64,000 nucleotides of DNA from Enterobacter cloacae subsp. cloacae ATCC 13047 (lineage in GTDB: Bacteria; Pseudomonadota; Gammaproteobacteria; Enterobacterales; Enterobacteriaceae). The notes beneath the pieces were generated by a model. That model was not told the origin of the DNA. It did no database searches and was given only the letters and a program-made list of their open reading frames with translations. This document shows positions 55,793 to 64,000 of the stretch, piece after piece (position 1 is the stretch's first letter; each line of letters opens with the position of its first letter). The position numbers were made by a program, and so were the translations under genes. The stretch covers positions 62,001 through 126,000 of the forward strand of contig NC_014121.1 in the NCBI RefSeq assembly GCF_000025565.1, given 5' to 3'.

Positions 55793-56656
55793 TTACTCAA
55801 TATTCTGGATCTGCTCGCGCATCTGCTCAATCAGTACCTTGAGCTCAATGGCGGAATTCGTCACGTCGGCATTGATTGATTTAGACGCCAGGGTATTCGA
55901 CTCGCGGTTGAATTCCTGCATCATAAAGTCGAGACGACGACCAACGGCTTCTTTCTTCTTCAGAATGTTGTAGGTCTCTTTAACATGTGCTTCCAGACGG
56001 TCCAGCTCTTCGGCCACGTCAACGCGCTGCGCCATCAGCACCAGCTCTTGTTCCAGACGGTTATTTTCCAGCTGAACTTCCGCTTCTTCCAGTTTGGCAA
56101 CCAGACGCTCGCGCTGCCACTGCAGCACTTCCGGCATATGGGTACGTACTTTTGCCACTTCGGCGCTGACGCCTTCAAGGCGCTGTTCAATCATCGCTTT
56201 CAGCGCCTGGCCTTCGGTTTCGCGAGCAACGATAAAGTCATCCAGCGTGCTGTCGAGGGCGGCAAGGATTTCAGCGGCAATTGCATCCAGATCCTGCTCT
56301 CCGGCAGCCATGACGCCAGGCCAGCGCAGAATATCAACCGGATTAATTTCGCCTTCGTCGCTTTGCATTTTGACCCAGTTCGCCGCATTGACGAGCTGTT
56401 TTGCCAGTTTTTCGTTGAGGATCAGTTCGCCCTGCGCGCTGGCATCCGGCTCAAAACGCAGGTTACATTCCACTTTGCCGCGCGTCAGACGCGTACGGAT
56501 ACGCTCACGCACCACAGGCTCAAGGCTGCGGAACTGCTCCGGCATACGGAAATAGGTTTCCAGATAGCGCTGGTTTACCGAACGCATTTCCCAGGTAGCG
56601 CTACCCCAGCTACCCTTGATTTCACGCCGGGCGTAGGCGGTCATACTGCGGATCAT
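55793..56656 (-). CDS. yicC: YicC-family endoribonuclease
   Basis: This 287-residue protein matches E. coli YicC: MIRSMTAYARREIKG, MRSVNQRYLETYFRMP and a C-terminal GRRLDFMMQEFNRESNTL with ELKVLIEQMREQIQNIE. The family includes RNases that act on small RNAs such as RyhB. It is divergent from rph. Confidence 0.95.
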   Translation of the reverse strand: MIRSMTAYARREIKGSWGSATWEMRSVNQRYLETYFRMPEQFRSLEPVVRERIRTRLTRGKVECNLRFEPDASAQGELILNEKLAKQLVNAANWVKMQSDEGEINPVDILRWPGVMAAGEQDLDAIAAEILAALDSTLDDFIVARETEGQALKAMIEQRLEGVSAEVAKVRTHMPEVLQWQRERLVAKLEEAEVQLENNRLEQELVLMAQRVDVAEELDRLEAHVKETYNILKKKEAVGRRLDFMMQEFNRESNTLASKSINADVTNSAIELKVLIEQMREQIQNIE

Positions 56657-56781
56657 AGATATTCCCGTTTTTAAAGGAGAGATGGGGGGATTATAGCTTT
56701 CAGGGGCTTCTCAGGATAGGAATAAGCGTCCTTTATCCGTATAATGCGCAGCCACATTCGTTTCAAGCCGGAGAATTCATC

Positions 56782-57498
56782 ATGCGTCCAGCAGGTCGTA
56801 GCGCCAATCAGGTGCGTCCCGTCACCCTGACCCGTAACTATACAAAACACGCTGAAGGCTCCGTTCTGGTTGAGTTTGGTGACACCAAAGTGCTGTGCAC
56901 GGCTTCCATTGAAGAAGGCGTTCCGCGCTTCCTGAAAGGTCAGGGCCAGGGCTGGATCACGGCTGAATACGGCATGCTGCCGCGTGCAACGCATACCCGT
57001 AATGCCCGTGAAGCGGCAAAGGGTAAGCAGGGCGGCCGTACCATGGAAATTCAGCGCCTCATCGCGCGTGCGCTGCGCGCCGCTGTTGATCTGAAAACGC
57101 TGGGCGAATTCACCATTACCCTGGACTGCGACGTCATTCAGGCTGACGGTGGCACGCGTACCGCATCGATTACCGGTGCCTGTGTAGCGCTGGCGGATGC
57201 CCTGAATAAACTGGTTGCGGCCGGTAAGCTGAAAACAAACCCAATGAAAGGGATGGTTGCCGCGGTGTCCGTCGGTATCGTTAACGGTGAAGCGCTTTGC
57301 GATCTGGAATACGTAGAAGACTCCGCTGCCGAAACTGACATGAACGTGGTGATGACCGAAGACGGACGTATCATTGAGGTGCAGGGCACCGCAGAAGGCG
57401 AACCGTTTACCCACGAAGAACTTCTCACCTTGCTGGCTCTGGCCCGAGGGGGAATTGAATCTATTGTAACGACGCAGAAAGCGGCGTTAGAAAATTGA
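56782..57498 (+). CDS. rph: RNase PH, full length
   Basis: This 238-residue phosphorolytic 3'-5' exonuclease trims tRNA 3' ends. [36 protein letters not shown] and the intact C-terminus ([20 protein letters not shown]) are present. E. coli K-12 carries a known frameshift near the end of rph that lowers pyrE expression; no such lesion is here. Confidence 0.97.
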   Translation: MRPAGRSANQVRPVTLTRNYTKHAEGSVLVEFGDTKVLCTASIEEGVPRFLKGQGQGWITAEYGMLPRATHTRNAREAAKGKQGGRTMEIQRLIARALRAAVDLKTLGEFTITLDCDVIQADGGTRTASITGACVALADALNKLVAAGKLKTNPMKGMVAAVSVGIVNGEALCDLEYVEDSAAETDMNVVMTEDGRIIEVQGTAEGEPFTHEELLTLLALARGGIESIVTTQKAALEN

Positions 57499-57503
57499 TT
57501 TTA

Positions 57504-57531
57504 AAGGCGACCAATGAGTCGCCTTTTTTTT
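57504..57531 (+). terminator. pyrE attenuator
   Basis: AAGGCGAC-CAATGA-GTCGCCTT is an 8-bp stem followed by a T-run, directly after the rph stop and 35 bp before pyrE. It matches the attenuator known from E. coli, where translation of rph close behind RNA polymerase, favoured by low UTP, relieves termination. Confidence 0.9.
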
Positions 57532-57565
57532 GCCTGTAAGACAGAAAAGACAAAGGAGCGAATCC

Positions 57566-58207
57566 ATGAAACCGTATCAGCGCCAGTTTATTGAGTTTGC
57601 GCTTAACAAGCAGGTCCTCAAGTTTGGCGAGTTTACGCTGAAATCCGGGCGCAAGAGCCCCTATTTCTTCAATGCCGGGCTGTTCAATACCGGGCGCGAT
57701 CTGGCGCTGTTAGGCCGTTTCTATGCCGAAGCGCTGGTGGATTCAGGGATTGATTTCGACCTGCTGTTTGGCCCGGCCTATAAGGGCATTCCGATTGCGA
57801 CCACCACCGCGGTTGCGCTGGCAGAACACCATGACCGCGACGTGCCGTACTGCTTTAACCGTAAAGAGGCCAAAACCCACGGTGAAGGCGGCAACCTGGT
57901 CGGCAGCCCACTGCAGGGGCGCGTGATGCTGGTGGACGACGTCATCACCGCGGGTACCGCCATTCGCGAATCCATGGAGATTATCCAGGCCAACGGCGCG
58001 ACGCTGGCTGGCGTGTTGATTTCTCTGGACCGTCAGGAACGGGGGCGTGGTGAAATCTCGGCCATTCAGGAAGTTGAACGTGATTACAGCTGCAAAGTGA
58101 CGTCAATCATCAACCTGAAAGACCTGATTGCGTATCTGGAAGAGAAGCCAGAGATGGCGGATCATCTGGCTGCGGTGCGGGCATATCGCGAAGAGTTCGG
58201 CGTGTAA
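57566..58207 (+). CDS. pyrE: orotate phosphoribosyltransferase
   Basis: This 213-residue enzyme joins orotate and PRPP to make OMP in pyrimidine synthesis. The PRPP motif [13 protein letters not shown] and [13 protein letters not shown] are intact. ATG 57566 with AAAGGAG upstream gives the exact E. coli length. Its expression should follow the attenuator just upstream. Confidence 0.98.
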   Translation: MKPYQRQFIEFALNKQVLKFGEFTLKSGRKSPYFFNAGLFNTGRDLALLGRFYAEALVDSGIDFDLLFGPAYKGIPIATTTAVALAEHHDRDVPYCFNRKEAKTHGEGGNLVGSPLQGRVMLVDDVITAGTAIRESMEIIQANGATLAGVLISLDRQERGRGEISAIQEVERDYSCKVTSIINLKDLIAYLEEKPEMADHLAAVRAYREEFGV

Positions 58208-58213
58208 CGGAAT

Positions 58214-58283
58214 CGCCCGGTGGCGCGTCGCTTGCCGGGCCTGCGCAATTCGTAGGCCGGATAAGGCGAAGCCGCCAACCGGC
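58214..58283. repeat. REP/BIME element between pyrE and slmA
   Basis: Two palindromic units in opposite sense: GCCCGGTGGCG...CTTGCCGGGC (58214-58240) and GTAGGCCGGATAAGGCG...CCGGC (58252-58283), the second matching the enteric REP consensus. It lies between convergent genes. Confidence 0.8.
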
Positions 58284-58290
58284 AACGACG

Positions 58291-58887
58291 TTACTGCAAC
58301 TGCGCCGCCACTAACGGCCAACGGGCGTCGAAATCGTCCGTTGGGCTGTATTTGAACTCACTGCGTACAAAACGGGAGAGCATGCCTTCGCAAAACGCCA
58401 GGATCTGGCTTGCCAGCAGCGTTTCATCCGTGCTGTAACCTTCGCCTTCACGCATTTTCTTCTCACGCAGTACCTGGCGCAGCTGCGCTTCAATACGTTC
58501 GAAAAGCTGGTTGATGCGACCCTGCAGTCTGTCCTGCTCAAACATCAGCGCATGGCCAGTCAGAATACGGGTCAGGCCCGGGTTACGTTCTCCAAATCCC
58601 AGAATCAATTGCACAATCAGACGCAGACGCGCAGTGGTGTCTTTTTCGTCTTTCAGAATCAGGTTGATGCGCGTGATCAGACTGTCTTCGATAAACTCGA
58701 TCAGGCTGTCGAACATCCGGGTTTTGCTCGGGAAATGACGGTACAGCGCCGCTTCAGACACGCCTACAGAGGCGGCCAGTTTTGCGGTGGTGATGCGTTG
58801 ACTGCCATCGCTGGATTCAAGCATCAGAGCCAGAGATTGAAGTATTTCTTCGCGACGGTTCCTTTTCGCGGTTTGTTTTTCTGCCAT
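58291..58887 (-). CDS. slmA: nucleoid occlusion factor SlmA
   Basis: This 198-residue TetR-family protein binds specific DNA sites and blocks FtsZ ring assembly over the nucleoid. The N-terminus [20 protein letters not shown] and HTH ([21 protein letters not shown]) equal those of E. coli. ATG 58887 is used; 20 codons upstream of the open frame are not family sequence. Confidence 0.97.
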   Translation of the reverse strand: MAEKQTAKRNRREEILQSLALMLESSDGSQRITTAKLAASVGVSEAALYRHFPSKTRMFDSLIEFIEDSLITRINLILKDEKDTTARLRLIVQLILGFGERNPGLTRILTGHALMFEQDRLQGRINQLFERIEAQLRQVLREKKMREGEGYSTDETLLASQILAFCEGMLSRFVRSEFKYSPTDDFDARWPLVAAQLQ

Positions 58888-59007
58888 GTTGCAAAATACC
58901 CCTGAAAATAAGCACTTGTCAGGCTGGCATCCACACAGCGACCGCAAACTGGCGTTTGCGGTTTGTTATGACATTATGGCGCTGTGAGATGCGTGTCTGT
59001 CGGGCGG

Positions 59008-59463
59008 TTATTTGCGCCCGGAATGGCCGAAGCCGCCTTCGCCACGGTCTGTGGCATCAAAGTCTGCCACCAGGTTAAATTCTGCCTGCACCACAGGTAC
59101 AAAGACCATCTGCGCGATACGCTCGCCCGGTTCAATGGTGAAGCTGTCCTGACCCCGGTTCCAGACGGAGACCATCAGCTGGCCCTGGTAGTCAGAGTCG
59201 ATCAGGCCGACCAGGTTACCCAGCACGACACCATGCTTATGACCCAGGCCTGAACGTGGCAGGATTACCGCCGCCAGTGAAGGGTCAGCAATGTGAATCG
59301 CCAGGCCCGTTGGGATCAGGGTGGTCGCACCCGGAGCCAGTTCTACGGCGTCATCGAGACAGGCGCGCAGGTCAAGACCGGCAGAGCCGGAGGTGGCATA
59401 GGTTGGCAGCGGGAATTGCTCGCCAACACGCGGGTCCAGAATCTTAACGTCGATTTTTTTCAT
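59008..59463 (-). CDS. dut: dUTP pyrophosphatase
   Basis: This 151-residue trimeric enzyme cleaves dUTP to dUMP. The five dUTPase motifs are present ([52 protein letters not shown]). ATG 59463 gives the E. coli length; ATG 59466 is one codon earlier. It overlaps the end of coaBC by 20 bp, so the two are coupled. Confidence 0.97.
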   Translation of the reverse strand: MKKIDVKILDPRVGEQFPLPTYATSGSAGLDLRACLDDAVELAPGATTLIPTGLAIHIADPSLAAVILPRSGLGHKHGVVLGNLVGLIDSDYQGQLMVSVWNRGQDSFTIEPGERIAQMVFVPVVQAEFNLVADFDATDRGEGGFGHSGRK

Positions 59464-60655
59464 CATAACGGGTAACGATCTCGTCCAGTAATTGTTGGCC
59501 CAGGAGTTCCTTGCGCTCAAGCGGTAAGATTTTATCTCCATCCTGCCAGAAAAGGTGCAGTGCGTTGCTGTCGCTGTTAAATCCTTGCGTGGCCAGCGAT
59601 ACGTCATTCGCGCAAATCAAATCGAGGTTTTTGCGGGTACGTTTTTGCCGGGCATATTCTTCCACATTATTTGTTTCTGCGGCAAACCCAACAACGTAAG
59701 GACGATGGGTTTTCAGCGCGGCGACGCCAGCAACGATATCCGGGTTTTTCACCATTTTTAGTGTTAATTCATCGCCTTGCTTTTTGATTTTGGCATCGGA
59801 AATGGTCTCTGCGCGGTAGTCCGCGACGGCAGCACAACCGATAAAAATCTGCTGGTTTTGCGCACGGGCCTGTACCGCGGCCTCCATTTCCAGCGCGGTG
59901 GTGACGTCAATACGCTGCACAAAAGGCGGCGTAGGTAAGGAGACCGGGCCACTGACCAGCGTGACGTTCGCGCCGCGTTTCGCCGCTGCGGCCGCAATCG
60001 CAAAGCCCATTTTACCGGAGCTGTGGTTGGTAATGTAACGTACCGGATCCAGCGGCTCGCGCGTTGGGCCGGCTGTAATCATGATGTTGAGATGTTGCAG
60101 GTCGTTGACAGGCGAAAAATGGGCCGCGGCCATATCGACAATAGTCAATGGATCAAGCATACGGCCTGGGCCGACATCGCCACAGGCCTGGCTCCCGCTG
60201 TCCGGCCCCCAGATCAGCAGGCCGCGCGAGGTCAGCGTCTGTAGATTATGCTGGGTCGCGGCATTGCGATACATCTGCTGATTCATGGCCGGCACAACGG
60301 CAACAGGGGCGGGCGTAGCCAGACAAATGGTCGAAACCAGATCGTTCGCCATCCCGGCGGCAACGCGGGCAATTAAATCGGCCGTGGCGGGGGCAAGGAT
60401 AACCAGGTCTGCCCATTTCCCAAGCTCAATATGGCCCATCGCGGCTTCTGCGGCAGGGTCAAGCAGGCTGTCAGATACCGGGTATCCTGAAACGGCCTGC
60501 AGGCTCAGAGGAGTGATAAAGGCTTTTCCGCCTTCGGTTATCGCGACCCGTACGTCGGCCCCGCGCTCGCGCAGACGGCGCACCAGTTCCGGCGTTTTAT
60601 AGGCTGCAATGCCGCCGCTAACGCCAAGAACGATTTTTTTACCGGCCAGGCTCAT
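59444..60655 (-). CDS. coaBC: CoaBC: phosphopantothenoylcysteine synthetase/decarboxylase
   Basis: This 403-residue bifunctional flavoprotein performs two steps of coenzyme A synthesis. The decarboxylase half has [23 protein letters not shown] and the substrate-lid cysteine region ([13 protein letters not shown]). The CTP-dependent synthetase half has [20 protein letters not shown] and [22 protein letters not shown] 60655 fits the known N-terminus. Confidence 0.97.
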   Translation of the reverse strand: MSLAGKKIVLGVSGGIAAYKTPELVRRLRERGADVRVAITEGGKAFITPLSLQAVSGYPVSDSLLDPAAEAAMGHIELGKWADLVILAPATADLIARVAAGMANDLVSTICLATPAPVAVVPAMNQQMYRNAATQHNLQTLTSRGLLIWGPDSGSQACGDVGPGRMLDPLTIVDMAAAHFSPVNDLQHLNIMITAGPTREPLDPVRYITNHSSGKMGFAIAAAAAKRGANVTLVSGPVSLPTPPFVQRIDVTTALEMEAAVQARAQNQQIFIGCAAVADYRAETISDAKIKKQGDELTLKMVKNPDIVAGVAALKTHRPYVVGFAAETNNVEEYARQKRTRKNLDLICANDVSLATQGFNSDSNALHLFWQDGDKILPLERKELLGQQLLDEIVTRYDEKNRR

Positions 60656-60827
60656 CATGATTCTTTCCTGTTGGGTTTCACCAGAGAGCGGGCATTTTAT
60701 CACAATCCCAAAAACGGGGTGATCTTGTCCTTCGGTCACTTTGCGAGGCGTTACGCAAGAACGAGACGCGAGAGTCAGGTAACTGAGTAGCCTATGGCAA
60801 GATGGGCAAAAAACAGGGAGAAAAAGC

Positions 60828-61496
60828 ATGGAAGACGAGGATGAACTGCTCTTACCGCGCGAAAAATTGCTGCGCTATGGCGTCACTTTGCTAAAAGATG
60901 AGGAACTGCTGGCGCTTTTTTTGCGCACCGGTACGCCCGGCAAAACGGTCTTTACGCTGGCAAAAGATCTGATAGGCCATTTTGGCTCACTCTACGGTTT
61001 GATGACGGCGGAACTGGCGGAGTTTGCGCATGTGGAGGGTATCGGTGTGGCAAAATATGCCCAGCTTAAGGGGATTGCCGAACTGGCCCGCCGTTTTCAG
61101 TGTGTTCGTATGCAGGAGGAGGACCCGATACTGACTCCTGCGATGACGCGCGAGTTTCTGCAAAGTCAGTTAACCGATATTGAACGCGAGATCTTTATGG
61201 TGATCTTTCTCGACAACCGGAACCGGGTGCTCAAGCATAGCCACCTTTTCTCGGGCACGCTAAGCCATGTTGAGGTTCATCCGCGTGAAATTGTGCGCGA
61301 AGCAATAAAATTGAATGCAGCCGGCGTGATACTCGCGCATAATCACCCTTCTGGCTGTGCAGAACCAAGCAGAGCTGACAAAGAGATCACCGACCGCATT
61401 GTCAAATGCTGTCAATTCATGGACATTCGTGTGCTGGACCATCTGATAATTGGCCGCGGAGAGTACCTTTCTTTTGCAGAACATGGCTGGATTTAG
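60828..61496 (+). CDS. radC: RadC-family JAB1/MPN protein
   Basis: This 222-residue protein has an N-terminal HhH-like region ([17 protein letters not shown]) and a C-terminal JAB1/MPN metalloprotease-like domain with the E and H/H/D ligand pattern ([26 protein letters not shown]). RadC's role is still unsettled; it was once linked to DNA repair. GGGAG lies upstream of ATG 60828. Confidence 0.93.
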   Translation: MEDEDELLLPREKLLRYGVTLLKDEELLALFLRTGTPGKTVFTLAKDLIGHFGSLYGLMTAELAEFAHVEGIGVAKYAQLKGIAELARRFQCVRMQEEDPILTPAMTREFLQSQLTDIEREIFMVIFLDNRNRVLKHSHLFSGTLSHVEVHPREIVREAIKLNAAGVILAHNHPSGCAEPSRADKEITDRIVKCCQFMDIRVLDHLIIGRGEYLSFAEHGWI

Positions 61497-61538
61497 GCTA
61501 TTTCTCGCGATCCATCGGGATCTTTGTCTGTTCGGGAC

Positions 61539-61567
61539 TTGAGCACACCGCCGAGTCAGCGTATACT
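61539..61567 (+). promoter_or_regulatory. candidate promoter of rpmBG
   Basis: TTGAGC (61539-61544) and TATACT (61562-61567) are 17 bp apart, about 140 bp before rpmB, giving a long 5' leader. Confidence 0.65.
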
Positions 61568-61692
61568 ACGCCACCTTTGAGAATCTCGGGTTTGGCATTT
61601 GGGCCTGGCAATCGAGAGTTCAATAGAACTATGCGATGACCGGGCTGTAAAGCCTGACGAGGCGCCGATACCCCATACGAAGCTCGAGCTAA

Positions 61693-61950
<258 letters not shown>

Positions 61951-61969
61951 GTACTTAAAGAGGAAATAA

Positions 61970-62140
<171 letters not shown>

Positions 62141-62160
62141 TTTTAGCCTCCTTGTATTGA

Positions 62161-62186
62161 AAAACCCCGCAACTGCGGGGTTTTTT
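62161..62186 (+). terminator. intrinsic terminator after rpmBG
   Basis: AAAACCCCGC-AACT-GCGGGG followed by a run of T is a strong terminator 20 bp beyond the rpmG stop. Confidence 0.92.
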
Positions 62187-62214
62187 GCATTCTGCATCTT
62201 ACTACGGAGGAATC

Positions 62215-63024
62215 ATGCCTGAATTACCTGAGGTGGAGACCAGCCGCCGCGGTATTGAGCCGCATCTGGTCGGCGCGACTATTCTTCATGCTACCGTGCG
62301 TAATGGTCGCCTCCGTTGGCCGGTTTCTGATGAGATCCATGCGTTAAGCGATAAACCGATCCTCAGCGTCCAGCGCCGCGCGAAATATCTGCTCCTGGAG
62401 CTGCCCGATGGCTGGATCATCATTCATCTTGGCATGTCCGGCAGCCTGCGGATCCTCACTGAAGAGCTGCCTGCGGAAAAGCATGACCATGTCGATCTGG
62501 TGATGAGTAACGGCAAAGTGTTGCGTTATACCGATCCCCGCCGCTTTGGCGCATGGCTGTGGACCAAAGAACTGGAAGGACATAGCGTACTGGCACATCT
62601 GGGGCCAGAGCCGCTTTCAGAAGCGTTTAACGCGGAATACCTGAAAGCGAAGTGTGCGAAAAAGAAAACCCCGATTAAACCCTGGCTGATGGATAACAAG
62701 CTGGTGGTCGGCGTGGGGAATATCTATGCCAGCGAATCGCTGTTTGCGGCCGGGATCCATCCCGATCGGCTGGCCTCTTCGCTGTCGGCGCAGGAGTGTG
62801 AGCTGCTGGTGCGGGTGATTAAAGCGGTGCTGCTTCGCTCAATTGAGCAGGGGGGAACGACGCTGAAGGACTTCCTGCAAAGCGATGGTAAGCCAGGCTA
62901 TTTTGCTCAGGAGCTGCAGGTGTATGGCCGCAAAGGCGAGCCGTGCAGAGTGTGTGGAACGCCGATCATCGCAACAAAGCATGCCCAGCGCGCCACATTC
63001 TATTGCCGTCAATGCCAGAAATAG
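62215..63024 (+). CDS. mutM: formamidopyrimidine-DNA glycosylase MutM
   Basis: This 269-residue enzyme removes 8-oxoguanine from DNA and cuts the strand. The catalytic proline and glutamate follow the start Met ([13 protein letters not shown]), K58-type lysine is in [11 protein letters not shown], and a C-terminal zinc finger (CRVCGTPI to FYCRQCQ) closes it. ATG 62215 has GGAGG upstream and fits the obligatory MPELPE start. Confidence 0.98.
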   Translation: MPELPEVETSRRGIEPHLVGATILHATVRNGRLRWPVSDEIHALSDKPILSVQRRAKYLLLELPDGWIIIHLGMSGSLRILTEELPAEKHDHVDLVMSNGKVLRYTDPRRFGAWLWTKELEGHSVLAHLGPEPLSEAFNAEYLKAKCAKKKTPIKPWLMDNKLVVGVGNIYASESLFAAGIHPDRLASSLSAQECELLVRVIKAVLLRSIEQGGTTLKDFLQSDGKPGYFAQELQVYGRKGEPCRVCGTPIIATKHAQRATFYCRQCQK

Positions 63025-63026
63025 CG

Positions 63027-63509
<483 letters not shown>

Positions 63510-64000
63510 TCACGTTTTCTCTGAGTAGCCGCGGCTGAGCGCCCACAGCTCGGTGTATTTGTTGAAAGTATACTGGGCATTTACCACGGCCAGTAACCAG
63601 CCCTGTTTACCGTCCAGCACGCCGCCACGCAGCAGCAGCGTTTTCAGAAACGCCCCCAGCGTATGAGTGAAGATACCCGTCAGCGTGGCTTTCTTGCCGC
63701 GCTGATGGCGCTCCTGTGCCCAGGCGGTGGCATAGTTGAGCTGTTTACGCTGGAAGCTGGCGAAATCCCGGCAGGTCAGGTGCAAAAGATCGCCCGTCAG
63801 AGGGACGACTGGCGCACTGTCGCAGGCCAGGGATTCATGGACCAGATTATCATTGTACTGATACCGCTCGCGCTCGTAGAGGCGCGTGACCCGGTCGGGG
63901 TACCAGCCGCTGTGACGCATAAAACGGCCAAGGAAATAGTTACGACGCGCAATGCTGTAGACCGTGCCCGGCGTTGGTGCGGCGAGCACCGCCTGAATGG
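63510..64000 (-). CDS. waaE: WaaE-type LPS core glucosyltransferase (C-terminal part)
   Basis: The frame continues past the right edge of the window, so only the last 163 or so residues are seen ([59 protein letters not shown]). They match the C-terminal part of the family 2 glycosyltransferase WaaE (KdtX) that adds glucose to heptose I of the LPS inner core in Klebsiella, Serratia and Enterobacter. Position beside coaD supports it. Confidence 0.85.
   Translation of the reverse strand, partial: IQAVLAAPTPGTVYSIARRNYFLGRFMRHSGWYPDRVTRLYERERYQYNDNLVHESLACDSAPVVPLTGDLLHLTCRDFASFQRKQLNYATAWAQERHQRGKKATLTGIFTHTLGAFLKTLLLRGGVLDGKQGWLLAVVNAQYTFNKYTELWALSRGYSEKT

Overview
The window is chromosomal DNA of a member of the Enterobacteriaceae, most likely Enterobacter (cloacae complex) or a close relative. 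Its right part (about 39.7-64 kb) carries a conserved enteric backbone: selC, yicI, yicH, xanP, gltS, recG-trmH-spoT-rpoZ-gmk, ligB, yicG, yicC, rph-pyrE, slmA, dut, coaBC, radC, rpmBG, mutM, coaD. It ends in a waaE-type LPS core glucosyltransferase next to coaD, an arrangement known from Klebsiella, Enterobacter and Serratia but not E. coli K-12. Assignments rest on reading the translations and recalling the families; no database search was run.

The left 36 kb is accessory and rich in surface structures. A chaperone-usher fimbrial operon (pilin, chaperone, usher, adhesin; minus strand, 0.1-5.0 kb) is followed by an IS903-type element with perfect ends and a perfect 9-bp target duplication. 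The element sits in the intergenic region shared with a membrane-bound ToxR/CadC-like regulator and a FidL-like partner. Next comes an Ecp(Mat)-like pilus operon (ecpABCDE order, 8.0-14.2 kb). Directly behind it, on the same strand, lie two tiny double-glycine peptide genes, a C39-peptidase ABC exporter, an unrecognised 249-residue protein and an HlyD-type adaptor (14.2-18.8 kb). This pilus-plus-peptide-export cluster is the most unusual feature of the window.

From 18.9 to 25.8 kb lie mostly enzyme and stress genes: an UlaG-like metallo-hydrolase, a GlxA-type regulator, alpha carbonic anhydrase, a RecF/OLD-like ATPase, a DUF523/DUF1722 protein, periplasmic HIU hydrolase, a MerR regulator of the MlrA/BluR type, and Blc lipocalin. 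A second chaperone-usher operon (25.8-31.1 kb, minus) has its own LuxR-type regulator and, across a 0.7-kb intergenic region, a second ToxR-like/FidL-like pair. A second GlxA-type regulator and a methyltransferase-like protein follow.

Between 36 and 39.7 kb, next to the 3' end of selC (a classic island insertion site), is a small mosaic of toxin-type genes: a rhuM homologue broken by an in-frame stop, a SymE-like toxin, a small Arc/MetJ-like protein, and an orphan CDI-type RNase A-like toxin with an immunity gene. No integrase or second att site was seen. A strong hairpin lies between the major pilin gene and the next gene in all three pilus operons, which would favour excess pilin over assembly proteins.
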